In this document: one piece after another, positions 55,361 to 63,959 of the stretch | Layout: every line of letters starts with the position of its first letter | How positions within the stretch are numbered: the stretch's first letter is position 1 | Assembly (NCBI RefSeq): GCF_900114245.1 | Contig: NZ_FOSK01000003.1 | Coordinates: forward strand, 186,001-250,000 | Reading direction: 5' to 3' | Origin: Pseudovibrio ascidiaceicola | GTDB taxonomy: Bacteria; Pseudomonadota; Alphaproteobacteria; Rhizobiales; Stappiaceae | DNA: 64,000 bases | The notes under the pieces: model-generated | The model's input: only the letters and a program-made list of their open reading frames with translations | Told to the model about the DNA's origin: nothing | Database searches by the model: none | Translations under genes and position numbers: made by a program

Positions 55361-56194
55361 ATGCCGCTCTTAGCAATACCTTTCCCGATGATTGATCCGG
55401 TTCTGATTGAATTCGGACCACTGGCCATCCGTTGGTATGCACTGGCATATATCGCCGGAATTCTTCTTGCATGGCGCTACATGATCGTAACCGTCCGCAA
55501 CTCGCCTCTTTGGAACAAGACAGCTCATCCCACAGCAACGGACATCGACGACTTCGTCATGTGGGCAACGCTCGGCATTGTTCTGGGTGGTCGCCTCGGC
55601 TACGTCCTGTTCTACAATCTGCCCTACTACCTCGCTAATCCAGCAGACATTTTGGCTGTCTGGGAGGGAGGCATGGCCTTCCACGGTGGCTTGTTGGGCA
55701 TGATTGTTGTGCTGATCATCTATTCCAGAGCACGCGGCCTGTCCGGCTGGACCATGTTTGATCTGGCCGCTATAGCAGCCCCAATCGGCCTCTTTTTCGG
55801 GCGTATCGCCAACTTCATCAACTCAGAGCTTTGGGGCCGCCCAACAGATGTGGCATGGGCCGTTGTCTTCCCAACCGGCGGACCAGAACCAAGACACCCA
55901 AGCCAGCTTTATGAAGCAGCGCTGGAAGGAGCACTTCTGTTCTTCGTGCTGCGCCTGTTGTCCCACCGCTTCAAACTGCTGCAAAAACCCGGCGTACTCG
56001 CGGGCAGCTTCGCCATCGGTTATGGTCTGGCACGCACCTTCGTAGAATTCTACCGCGTACCAGATGCACACATCGGCTACCTCGCAGGCTTCTTTACCAT
56101 GGGAATGCTGTTGAGCCTGCCAATGGTTTTGATCGGCATTGTCGTCGTGATTTGGGCACTCAAAAGAAACACAGAAAACAAAGAAGCAAAATGA
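55361..56194 (+). CDS. lgt: Prolipoprotein diacylglyceryl transferase
   Basis: 277 residues with seven hydrophobic helices. Transfers diacylglycerol from phosphatidylglycerol to the lipobox cysteine. The Lgt signature is seen in GRIANFINSELWGRPTDV (with the catalytic-type Arg), the conserved HGGLLGMI (His near 107) and RHPSQLYEAALEG. Its stop TGA overlaps the next gene's ATG (ATGA), so the two are coupled. Confidence 0.96.
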   Translation: MPLLAIPFPMIDPVLIEFGPLAIRWYALAYIAGILLAWRYMIVTVRNSPLWNKTAHPTATDIDDFVMWATLGIVLGGRLGYVLFYNLPYYLANPADILAVWEGGMAFHGGLLGMIVVLIIYSRARGLSGWTMFDLAAIAAPIGLFFGRIANFINSELWGRPTDVAWAVVFPTGGPEPRHPSQLYEAALEGALLFFVLRLLSHRFKLLQKPGVLAGSFAIGYGLARTFVEFYRVPDAHIGYLAGFFTMGMLLSLPMVLIGIVVVIWALKRNTENKEAK

Positions 56195-57282
56195 CCAGCT
56201 CTGCGGCCACGCCTCTTCAGGCAAAAATCAAAAAGCGCATCGCGGACCATGGTCCAATGCCCCTCGCCGAATACATGGGCATGTGCCTGTCTGATCCCGA
56301 ACATGGCTACTACATGCGCCAGCAGCCATTCGGGACGAAAGGTGACTTCACCACTGCGCCGGAGATCTCACAGCTGTTCGGCGAGTTAATTGGCGCATGG
56401 CTTATGCATCAATGGCTTTCACAGGATTTGAAAGGTCCGGTGCATCTGATCGAAATGGGTCCGGGCCGCGGTACCTTGATGAAAGACATCCTGCGCGTTA
56501 TCTCGTTGCGCCCGCAGCTGCTCGCCAACATTCAGATCCATTTGGTAGAAACCAGCCCATCCTTACGCAAAGCACAGCGTAAGCTGCTCAAAGCCTACAC
56601 AATCAAGTGGCACGACACGCTGGAGACCATCCCGGATGGTCCAACCTTGCTCGTTGCCAACGAGCTTTTTGATGCCCTGCCGATCCACCAGTACCAACTC
56701 ACCGAGCACGGCTGGCGTGAACGCTGTGTTGGACTGGATGATAATGGCAACCTCACATTCGGTATAGGCTCAGGTACGTTGTCTCCAGCCGATGTCGCAA
56801 AAGCCGGATTGCAGGCAAAAATGGGCGATACGCTGGAGCTGTCTCCCGCCTCCACCGCGATTGCCTCACAAATTGGACAGCGTCTCAAAGCGAATGGTGG
56901 CGCCGCTCTGCTCATCGACTACGGCTATGCGAAAACTGCCACCGGCGACACCTTCCAGGCCCTCAAAAAACACGAGTACGTTTCCACACTGGAACATTGC
57001 GGCGAAGCGGACTTAACCGCCCACGTCAACTTTCAGGCACTCGCCAGCGCAGCCACTGCAGAAGGAGCCAATGTCCACGGCCCAATCGGTCAGGGCGAGT
57101 TTCTGCTCGGCCTTGGATTGCTGGAGCGCGCCGGACAACTTGGAACCGGCAAGTCCACGCTGGATCAGGACCAGATCCGTAAAGACGTGGAGCGCCTCGC
57201 TGCCGATGATCAGATGGGAAACCTCTTCAAAGTCCTCTGCATCATCAACACATCAGAAAAACCAATTCCATTCCAGAATTGA
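56191..57282 (+). CDS. MidA/NDUFAF7-family SAM-dependent methyltransferase
   Basis: 363 residues from ATG 56191, overlapping the lgt stop. The family methylates an arginine of a complex I subunit in mitochondria. Conserved start AEYMGMCLSDPEHGYYM, GDFTTAPEISQLFGELIGAW, the SAM-binding IEMGPGRGTLMKDIL (about 87) and the NELFDALPIHQY block. In alphaproteobacteria lgt, this gene and pgeF commonly lie together. A role in NADH dehydrogenase assembly is inferred from the mitochondrial relative. Confidence 0.92.
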   Translation: MTSSAATPLQAKIKKRIADHGPMPLAEYMGMCLSDPEHGYYMRQQPFGTKGDFTTAPEISQLFGELIGAWLMHQWLSQDLKGPVHLIEMGPGRGTLMKDILRVISLRPQLLANIQIHLVETSPSLRKAQRKLLKAYTIKWHDTLETIPDGPTLLVANELFDALPIHQYQLTEHGWRERCVGLDDNGNLTFGIGSGTLSPADVAKAGLQAKMGDTLELSPASTAIASQIGQRLKANGGAALLIDYGYAKTATGDTFQALKKHEYVSTLEHCGEADLTAHVNFQALASAATAEGANVHGPIGQGEFLLGLGLLERAGQLGTGKSTLDQDQIRKDVERLAADDQMGNLFKVLCIINTSEKPIPFQN

Positions 57283-57306
57283 ACCCACCACAACAAGGAG
57301 AAGCCA

Positions 57307-58074
57307 ATGATTAAAGTGCCTGAGCTTGAAGCAATGCAACGCCTTTCACATGGCTTCTTCACCCGCGAAGGAGGCGTTTCCTCCGGCATCTATAAAGGCC
57401 TCAATGTCGGCTTGGGCTCAAGCGATAACCGCGAAGACGTTCTGGAAAACCGCCGCCGCGTCGCCGCCCAGCTCGGCACAATGCCTGAACGGATGGTCAC
57501 GCCCTACCAGATCCACTCCACCAAGGTTCTGAGCGTATCTGCCCCCTTTGCTGATGAGGATGACAAACGCGCAGACGCTCTCGTCACCAGCACGCCCGGC
57601 CTCGCCATCGGCATCCTGACTGCGGACTGTGGCCCGATCCTGTTCGCTGATCCGGACAACGGAGTTATCGGTGCAGCCCATTCAGGCTGGAAAGGCGCCG
57701 TCGACGGCATCCTGCCCAACACCATTCAAGCCATGCAGCAACTGGGTGCAACCCCATCAAACATCACCGCTGTGATGGGCCCGATGATCTCGCAGCAGGC
57801 TTATGAGGTTGGCCCGGAGTTTGTGGTGCGCTTCCTCGAACAGTCTCAGGACAACCAACGCTTCTTCGTTCCCTCAGAAAAGCCACTGCATAGCATGTTT
57901 GATCTGCCAGCTTTCATCAAAGCTCAACTCGACAAACTCGGCCTCAAAGACGTCATCGACCTCGAACTATGCACATATGCAGATGCGGATAGGTTCTTCT
58001 CCTACCGAAGAACCACCCATAACAAAGAACCAGATTACGGACGCCAGATATCAACTATCATGTTGACCGCCTGA
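57307..58074 (+). CDS. pgeF: Multicopper-oxidase-fold laccase-domain protein PgeF (YfiH)
   Basis: 255 residues, AAGGAG upstream. The YfiH family was called polyphenol oxidase; E. coli YfiH edits peptidoglycan precursors (removing misincorporated serine), and others act as purine nucleoside phosphorylase/adenosine deaminase. Zinc-site residues are in HGFFTREGGVSSG, TADCGPILF and AAHSGWKGAVDGI, the last with the conserved His. Third gene of the lgt operon, 24 bases after its neighbour. Confidence 0.92.
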   Translation: MIKVPELEAMQRLSHGFFTREGGVSSGIYKGLNVGLGSSDNREDVLENRRRVAAQLGTMPERMVTPYQIHSTKVLSVSAPFADEDDKRADALVTSTPGLAIGILTADCGPILFADPDNGVIGAAHSGWKGAVDGILPNTIQAMQQLGATPSNITAVMGPMISQQAYEVGPEFVVRFLEQSQDNQRFFVPSEKPLHSMFDLPAFIKAQLDKLGLKDVIDLELCTYADADRFFSYRRTTHNKEPDYGRQISTIMLTA

Positions 58075-58145
58075 TTGTGCTGACGGGCGAGCAAGAGTAA
58101 GTTCTGTTTCAGATTGCTTTGCGAACTATGGATTGGGAGAAGACC

Positions 58146-59306
58146 ATGGCCCTGCACTTTGCACCGGAAGAATTTGCTGAGCGCCGTGCTGCTCTGGACG
58201 CCAAACTCAAAGAGCGTCATCTCGATTGCCTGCTGATCTTCGCACAGGAGAGCATGTATTGGCTGACAGGTTTTGACACCTTCGGTTACTGCTTCTTCCA
58301 GTGTTTGATTTACCGCCCCGGTGAAGAGCCCATCCTACTCACCCGCTCTGCTGACCTGCGACAAGCCCGCAACACTTCCAACCTCAAAGACATTCGCCTC
58401 TGGATGGATGTGGCTGGCAAATCTCCGGTTGGTCAGGTCAAAGAGCTTCTGTTTGATCTCGATCTGCTCGGCACCCGCATCGGCGTAGAATATGACACCC
58501 ACGGCCTCACCGCTGCCAATGGCCGGTTATTAGACGAATCTCTCCATTCCTTCGCAGACGTAGAGGACGCCTCCGACATCATAAAAGAGCTCCGTCTGGT
58601 CAAATCTCCAACAGAGCTCGAATATGTGCGCACAGCCGGCAAGCTTGCCGATGCCGCTTTCCTTGCAGGTATGGAAGAAATCAAACCTGGAGCCGACGAA
58701 GGCCGCATTCTGGCAAAGATGCAAAGCGCAGTATTTGAAGGCGGCGGCGACTATCCGGCCAACGAATTTGTCATTGGCTCAGGCCCTGACGCCTTGCTCT
58801 GCCGCTACAAATCTGGCCGCAGAACGCTCTCAGAAAACGATCAGCTCACCATAGAATGGGCGGGCGTTTACCGCCATTATCACGCAGCCTCCATCCGCAC
58901 CGTTATTCTCGGAGAGCCAACACCGCGCCATCTGGAACTCCATCGCGCTGCAAAAGATGCTCTCTTGGCTGTTGAACAAGCCATGCAGGTGGGCAATACG
59001 TTTGGCGATCTGTTTGCTGCACACGCCAACATTCTGGATGATCGCGGCCTGATGCCACACCGCCTCAATGCCTGCGGATATTCACTTGGTGCCCGCTTTA
59101 CACCAAGCTGGATGGAGCCGCCCTATATGGCTTTCAAAGAAAATGCACATGAAATTCAGGAAAACATGGTGTTGTTTATGCACATGATCATCATGGATTC
59201 AGACAGCGAAACCGCTATGACTTTGGGCCAAACCTACATCACACACGCAGATGGGCCTGAAAGCTTATCACAGCTTTCTCTCGACCTCCCTGTGAAGGCA
59301 GGGTAA
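58146..59306 (+). CDS. Creatinase-like M24 family protein lacking metal ligands
   Basis: 386 residues from ATG 58146, GGGAGA upstream (27 bases shorter than the longest frame). N-terminal creatinase domain (about 1-150) and pita-bread domain (about 160-370). The five metal ligands of M24 aminopeptidases (D, D, H, E, E) do not appear: the usual ID-x-G is IEWAG, the DxTRT position is AASIRT, the His of GHGIG is within GYSLG, the Glu of the EP motif is FMH, and the last Glu is GQT. Creatinase and ectoine hydrolase (DoeA/EutD) also lack metals, so it likely hydrolyses a C-N bond in a small molecule. Ectoine genes are not nearby. Confidence 0.85.
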   Translation: MALHFAPEEFAERRAALDAKLKERHLDCLLIFAQESMYWLTGFDTFGYCFFQCLIYRPGEEPILLTRSADLRQARNTSNLKDIRLWMDVAGKSPVGQVKELLFDLDLLGTRIGVEYDTHGLTAANGRLLDESLHSFADVEDASDIIKELRLVKSPTELEYVRTAGKLADAAFLAGMEEIKPGADEGRILAKMQSAVFEGGGDYPANEFVIGSGPDALLCRYKSGRRTLSENDQLTIEWAGVYRHYHAASIRTVILGEPTPRHLELHRAAKDALLAVEQAMQVGNTFGDLFAAHANILDDRGLMPHRLNACGYSLGARFTPSWMEPPYMAFKENAHEIQENMVLFMHMIIMDSDSETAMTLGQTYITHADGPESLSQLSLDLPVKAG

Positions 59307-59382
59307 AGACTGCCATAATTAACCTTTACGAATCTATTGGGGCACCCCACGCTGATTCTCTGAGTGGACTTTAAGGACTGAC

Positions 59383-59886
59383 ATGCTGAAGCTCGTACTT
59401 TTACCTCGGGTATTAATCATTGCCGCTATGGCAATTCTTGCAGGCTGTGCAGCAAACCCTCTTCCCCCTTCCAGCATCGGGGACATGATTGAAACCAAGT
59501 CAGCTCCTCCAACTGTCTCTCCGGCAAAAGCAACTTTTGCATTTGAGCAGCTAACCGGACTGCCTGGCAATATTGCCGACGATCTTTCTGGGCAACTGGG
59601 GAATCGCGCAGCAGCAGCGAATCTCAACCTCGTCAGACGTGTTGGTGCACCAGCAACGTACCGAGTCAAAGGATTCTTGACCGCAGCTGGAGACCAGTAT
59701 ACCACCACCGTCTTCTATGTATTTGATATTATTGATGCAAATGGCAACCGTGTTCATCGGATTGATGGTCAGGAGCAAACTGGCGGCAACTCTGGTGACC
59801 CATGGGCATCGATTTCAAGTGACGCGCTGCGAAGAATTGCGACCAGAACAATTGCTTCTTTAGAAGCATGGTTACACAGCAAGTGA
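59383..59886 (+). CDS. Putative lipoprotein
   Basis: 167 residues with a lipoprotein signal: a hydrophobic core (VLIIAAMAILAGC) and lipobox LAGC, so Cys22 or thereabouts would be lipidated by the Lgt encoded 3 kb upstream. The mature part contains a conserved-looking ATYRVKGFLTAAGDQYTTTVFYVFDI stretch. The following residue after Cys is Ala, which favours outer-membrane sorting. No known domain recognised. It resembles short lipoproteins near prs in other alphaproteobacteria. Confidence 0.75.
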   Translation: MLKLVLLPRVLIIAAMAILAGCAANPLPPSSIGDMIETKSAPPTVSPAKATFAFEQLTGLPGNIADDLSGQLGNRAAAANLNLVRRVGAPATYRVKGFLTAAGDQYTTTVFYVFDIIDANGNRVHRIDGQEQTGGNSGDPWASISSDALRRIATRTIASLEAWLHSK

Positions 59887-59917
59887 CCTAATAAAATCAA
59901 TAGGATACACGATTATG

Positions 59918-59947
59918 CAGCTCAGCTTTTGCAAAAAAGCTGAGCTG
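59918..59947. repeat. Perfect hairpin without T-tract ahead of prs
   Basis: CAGCTCAGCTTTT (59918-59930) pairs exactly with AAAAGCTGAGCTG (59935-59947) over a GCAA tetraloop. The inner four base pairs are A-T. No T-run follows on either side, so it is not a standard terminator. It may still be the end of the lipoprotein transcript or a leader element of prs. Confidence 0.6.
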
Positions 59948-60120
59948 CTGTGCGTTCTGGCTATTGTCGGCGTAAGACGAGGTTGCTAAAAGGCGCGCAA
60001 GGCGACCTGTCAGGACGCCTTACCAGAAGAAATCGGGTTCCACCAAGGGACGCAAATTTCCACCTCACCACCGACGAATGTCACAGGGTGAGATCAAAGC
60101 CCAAGAAGGACTTGCGGGTT

Positions 60121-61056
60121 ATGAAAATCGTCGCGGGTAACTCCAATCGCGCGCTGGCCGAGCAAATTTCAAAGTATCTTGATGTACCATTGGCGAAGTG
60201 CCAGGTTCGCCGCTTTGCAGACCAAGAAATCTACGTTGAAATCCAGGAGAACGTGCGCGGTGAGGACGTCTTTGTCATTCAGCCTACAAGCTATCCGGCA
60301 AATGACCACCTCATGGAACTGCTGATCATCATTGATGCACTCCGCCGTTCTTCAGCACGTCGTATTACCGCAGTGGTTCCATACTTTGGCTACGCCCGTC
60401 AGGACCGTAAGTCAGCGCCTCGTACGCCAATCTCTGCGAAACTCGTTTCCAACCTGATCACCAATGCTGGTGCAGACAGAGTTCTCACACTCGATCTGCA
60501 TGCTGCGCAGATTCAGGGCTTCTTCGACATCCCAACCGACAACCTTTACGGTGCGCCGGTGATGACCCGTGACATCAAAGAGCACTATGACACAACCAAC
60601 GTCATGGTTGTTTCTCCGGATGTTGGCGGTGTGGTTCGTGCGCGTGCACTAGCAAAGCGCATTGAAGCTCCTCTATCCATCGTTGACAAGCGCCGCGACA
60701 AGCCTGGTGAATCCGAAGTCATGAACATCATCGGTGATGTGAGCGGCTACGATTGTATCCTCGTGGATGATATCGTCGATTCAGGCGGAACCCTTTGCAA
60801 CGCAGCGGATGCGCTTCTTGCTGCTGGTGCAAAATCAGTCACGGCCTATATTACGCATGGCGTGCTCTCAGGTGGCGCAGTTGCACGCGTTTCAGCATCC
60901 AAGCTCAAGGAACTGGTAATCACCGATTCCATTGAGCCAACCGCTGCTGTTCAGGCCGCTCCAAACATCCGCACTATTTCTATTGCCCCACTCATGGGCG
61001 AAGCGATCAACCGCACATCGCAGGAACGTTCTGTTTCCAGCTTGTTCGATTCATAA
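60121..61056 (+). CDS. prs: Ribose-phosphate pyrophosphokinase
   Basis: 311 residues from ATG 60121, matching the usual start [17 protein letters not shown]; a long in-frame upstream extension lacks similarity. Makes PRPP from ribose 5-phosphate and ATP. Conserved [20 protein letters not shown], the catalytic loop region [14 protein letters not shown], the PRPP-binding [15 protein letters not shown] and [17 protein letters not shown]. The ribosome site is weak (AAGGAC, 12 bases upstream). Leader contains the hairpin at 59918. Confidence 0.97.
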   Translation: MKIVAGNSNRALAEQISKYLDVPLAKCQVRRFADQEIYVEIQENVRGEDVFVIQPTSYPANDHLMELLIIIDALRRSSARRITAVVPYFGYARQDRKSAPRTPISAKLVSNLITNAGADRVLTLDLHAAQIQGFFDIPTDNLYGAPVMTRDIKEHYDTTNVMVVSPDVGGVVRARALAKRIEAPLSIVDKRRDKPGESEVMNIIGDVSGYDCILVDDIVDSGGTLCNAADALLAAGAKSVTAYITHGVLSGGAVARVSASKLKELVITDSIEPTAAVQAAPNIRTISIAPLMGEAINRTSQERSVSSLFDS

Positions 61057-61061
61057 TTCGC

Positions 61062-61168
61062 TTTAGAGCGCGTTCCGTTTGATTGGTTTCAATCAAACGA
61101 CAAGAATTCGCTCCAACAAAGGTGTTAGAGTACGATGCGTGAATGCAAATGAACGCGACGAGCTCTAA
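61062..61168. repeat. Dispersed repeat family B, copy 4 (full length)
   Basis: Begins TTTAGAGCGCGTTCCG, has the inner hairpin TTTGATTGGTTTCAATCAAA and ends GAATGCAAATGAACGCGACGA followed by GCTCTAA. Overall the ends are an imperfect inverted repeat of about 20 bases. It sits 5 bases past the prs stop, before the prs terminator. Confidence 0.85.
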
Positions 61169-61183
61169 TCACAAGCTTTGAGA

Positions 61184-61206
61184 AACCGGGGTACGCCCCG
61201 GTTTTT
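61184..61206 (+). terminator. Terminator downstream of prs
   Basis: ACCGGGG (61185-61191) and CCCCGGT (61196-61202) over a TACG tetraloop, followed by TTTTC. Confidence 0.85.
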
Positions 61207-61372
61207 CTTATTGTAGGCTCGGCAGTTGCCCTTGCTCTTTCTGGGAGTATCGGTTATACGAGCCGCGTACGTCGACACCCTTGGAGGAGGCGTGCGGAGT
61301 TGGCCGTAGTTGAGCGCAGAATTCTGTCGCTCCCGCGGCCTTACTTTTATAATCAAACTAGGAGATTCCACC

Positions 61373-61987
61373 ATGGCAAACAGCTATGAGCTGAAAGCAC
61401 AGGTGCGTGAACGGGCCGGCAAGGGGGCCGCTCGTGCAGCTCGTCGTGAAGGTCTTGTACCAGCAGTAATCTACGGCGACAAAAAAGAAGCAGTGTCTAT
61501 CAACCTGCCAATTAAAGAAGCAACCATGACCCTGCATAAGGGCGGTTTCCTGTCTCACGTCGGTACAATCGACCTGAACGGCGAAAAGACTTCTGTAATT
61601 GCAAAAGACTTCCAGCTGCATCCAGTTAAAGACACTCTGATGCACGTTGATTTCCTGCGTGTTTCTGCAAATGCTACTCTGACCGTTGAAATCCCAGTGA
61701 AGTTCCTGAACGAAGAAACTTCCCCAGGCCTGAAACGCGGTGGTGTTATCAACGTTGTACGTCACACCGTTGAAATGACTGTTCCTGCGAACGCTATCCC
61801 AGAAGCTCTCGAAATCGATCTTGGCGCTGCCGACCTCGGTTCTTCTCAGCATATTTCTGCTGTTAAGCTCCCAGCTGGTTGTGCTCCGACCATTACAGAC
61901 CGCGACTTCACAATCTCCACGATTGTTGCACCAGCTGGTCTGAAAGAAGACGACGACGCTTCTGAAGAAGGTGAAGGCGAAGAGTAA
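61373..61987 (+). CDS. rplY: 50S ribosomal protein L25 (long CTC form)
   Basis: 204 residues from ATG 61373, AGGAGA upstream. L25 binds 5S rRNA; this long form has the N-terminal L25 domain (about 1-95) and the C-terminal TL5/CTC beta domain (about 97-190), then an acidic tail (EDDDASEEGEGEE). Translation starts at a strong site, and the gene leads the rplY-pth-ychF cluster. Confidence 0.96.
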   Translation: MANSYELKAQVRERAGKGAARAARREGLVPAVIYGDKKEAVSINLPIKEATMTLHKGGFLSHVGTIDLNGEKTSVIAKDFQLHPVKDTLMHVDFLRVSANATLTVEIPVKFLNEETSPGLKRGGVINVVRHTVEMTVPANAIPEALEIDLGAADLGSSQHISAVKLPAGCAPTITDRDFTISTIVAPAGLKEDDDASEEGEGEE

Positions 61988-62016
61988 TTCTCTAACTAGG
62001 GCTTGGGACAATACCT

Positions 62017-62781
62017 ATGAAGCTGTTAGTCGGCCTCGGTAATCCAGGCCCTAAATACGAGAGTAATCGTCACAATATCGGGTTCATGGCGGCAGATGAA
62101 ATTCATCGCCGCCATAGCTCATTCAGCCCGTGGCGGGCTCGCTTTCAGGCTCAGGTTTCTGAAGGCACTCTGGCAGGCGAAAAAGTCCTGCTGATGAAGC
62201 CAATGACCTACATGAACGAATCCGGTCGTTCTGTAGGTGAAGCACTCCGTTTCTACAAGCTCACCCCACAAGACGTTGTCGTGCTCTATGACGAGCTGGA
62301 CCTGCCTCCTGCGAAATTTCGCATGAAGAATGGCGGGGGTCACGGAGGTCACAATGGCCTGCGCTCAATCACAGCACACATCACAGATGCCTATCGTCGT
62401 GTACGCCTTGGCATTGGCCATCCCGGCCATAAAGACCGCGTACATCAATGGGTCTTGGGTGACTTTGCAAAAGCGGATCAGGAGTGGCTGGAGCCTCTTT
62501 TGGAGGCCGTTGCAGATAACGCTCCATTGCTTGCACAACATAACGACAACCAGTTCGCCAATAAGGTGACACTGGCAACTCGCCCGGAAGGCTCTGGCAA
62601 ACCTTACAAAAAGGATGGTTCTCGCGAGGCTGCTGCTAAAAAGAAGCAGGACACCGCCAAGCCTGAACCAGAAAAAAAGCCAGCTCCAAAGGCAACGGGC
62701 TACCAAGACAAAGAAGCTAACAAAAAAGGGCCGCTCGCGTCAGCGCTTGAGCAGCTGTTTGGATCGAAAGGACAAGAGTAA
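62017..62781 (+). CDS. pth: Peptidyl-tRNA hydrolase with C-terminal tail
   Basis: 254 residues; E. coli Pth has 194. It releases peptides from dropped-off peptidyl-t[21 protein letters not shown] with catalytic His19, the Asn of MTYMNESG and the conserved [27 protein letters not shown] are all present. The extra about 60 residues are Lys/Pro/Ala-rich, ending [15 protein letters not shown], a charged tail known from other alphaproteobacteria. Its stop codon is followed at once by the ychF ATG. Confidence 0.97.
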   Translation: MKLLVGLGNPGPKYESNRHNIGFMAADEIHRRHSSFSPWRARFQAQVSEGTLAGEKVLLMKPMTYMNESGRSVGEALRFYKLTPQDVVVLYDELDLPPAKFRMKNGGGHGGHNGLRSITAHITDAYRRVRLGIGHPGHKDRVHQWVLGDFAKADQEWLEPLLEAVADNAPLLAQHNDNQFANKVTLATRPEGSGKPYKKDGSREAAAKKKQDTAKPEPEKKPAPKATGYQDKEANKKGPLASALEQLFGSKGQE

Positions 62782-63882
62782 ATGGGTTTTCAGTGCGGTA
62801 TCGTCGGCTTGCCTAACGTTGGTAAGTCTACCCTCTTCAACGCTCTGACAAAGACAGCAGCGGCACAGGCAGCAAACTATCCGTTCTGCACCATTGAGCC
62901 AAACACTGGTGATGTTGCTGTGCCAGATCCACGCCAGTCCAAGATCGCGTCAATCGCGGGCTCCAAAGAGATTATCCCGACCCGCCTGACTTTTGTAGAC
63001 ATCGCAGGCCTCGTACGTGGTGCATCCAAGGGTGAAGGTCTGGGCAACCAGTTCCTTGCAAACATCCGTGAAGTAGACGCAATCGCACACGTTCTGCGCT
63101 GCTTCGAAGACGATGACATCACGCACGTTGATGGCAAGATCGATCCAATCGCTGATGCAGAAACCGTAGAAACCGAACTCATGGTTTCTGATATGGAAAG
63201 CCTCGAAAAGCGTATTGCGCCGCTCGCTAAAAAAGCAAAGTCTGGCGACAAAGACGCGAAGATGGCTCTTCCGATCATGGAACAGGCTCTCGCAATTCTT
63301 CAGGATGGCAAGCCAGTGCGCGCACTTGGCCTGACTGACCCAGAAGACGTCAAACAGCTGGAAATGCTGAACCTGCTCACATCAAAGCCAGTTCTCTACG
63401 TGTGTAACGTGGAAGAAGAATCTGCAGACAAAGGCAACAGCCTATCGGCTAAGGTTCAGGCTATGGCAGAAGAGCAAGGCGCAGCCTCTGTTGTCATCTC
63501 AGCCGCGATTGAAGCTGAAATTGCACAGCTGGAAGACGAAGAACAGCGTGAGTACATGGCTGACATGGGTCTGGAAGAGCCTGGTCTCGACCGCTTGATC
63601 CGCGCAGGCTACAACCTGCTGCACCTGATCACCTACTTCACAGCTGGCCCGAAAGAAACACGCGCCTGGACCGTATCAAGAGGCACCAAAGCCCCTCAGG
63701 CTGCTGGCGTCATCCATACGGACTTTGAACGCGGCTTCATTCGCGCGCAAACCATCGCTTACAACGACTACGTTGAGCTTGGCGGCGAAAACCCAGCTAA
63801 AGAAGCAGGTAAAGCACGCGATGAAGGCAAGGAATACATCGTTCAGGATGGCGATGTGTTGCTCTTCAAATTCAACACATAG
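62782..63882 (+). CDS. ychF: Redox-responsive P-loop ATPase YchF (OLA1)
   Basis: 366 residues. An Obg-related ATPase that binds ribosomes and reacts to oxidative stress. GLPNVGKSTLFNALT (P-loop, about 8-22), the G4 replacement NVEEES (Asn-x-x-Glu), the coiled-coil middle and a TGS domain at the C-terminus (ARDEGKEYIVQDGDVLLFKFN). No gap to pth, so translation is coupled. A bidirectional terminator follows. Confidence 0.97.
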   Translation: MGFQCGIVGLPNVGKSTLFNALTKTAAAQAANYPFCTIEPNTGDVAVPDPRQSKIASIAGSKEIIPTRLTFVDIAGLVRGASKGEGLGNQFLANIREVDAIAHVLRCFEDDDITHVDGKIDPIADAETVETELMVSDMESLEKRIAPLAKKAKSGDKDAKMALPIMEQALAILQDGKPVRALGLTDPEDVKQLEMLNLLTSKPVLYVCNVEEESADKGNSLSAKVQAMAEEQGAASVVISAAIEAEIAQLEDEEQREYMADMGLEEPGLDRLIRAGYNLLHLITYFTAGPKETRAWTVSRGTKAPQAAGVIHTDFERGFIRAQTIAYNDYVELGGENPAKEAGKARDEGKEYIVQDGDVLLFKFNT

Positions 63883-63907
63883 ATTTATGGCACAATCGCT
63901 ATAAAAC

Positions 63908-63933
63908 AAAAGGCGCTCAATCGAGCGCCTTTT
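63908..63933. terminator. Bidirectional terminator
   Basis: AAAAGGCGCTC (63908-63918) pairs perfectly with GAGCGCCTTTT (63923-63933), flanked by a T-run; it serves ychF and the gene converging from the right. Confidence 0.88.
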
Positions 63934-63959
63934 TTATTTAAAAATCAATGAGATAAAAA

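Noticed and set aside
58146-59306. DMSP lyase DddP, another M24-fold enzyme of marine alphaproteobacteria
   Set aside because: DddP keeps metal-binding acidic residues and histidine; they are all replaced here.
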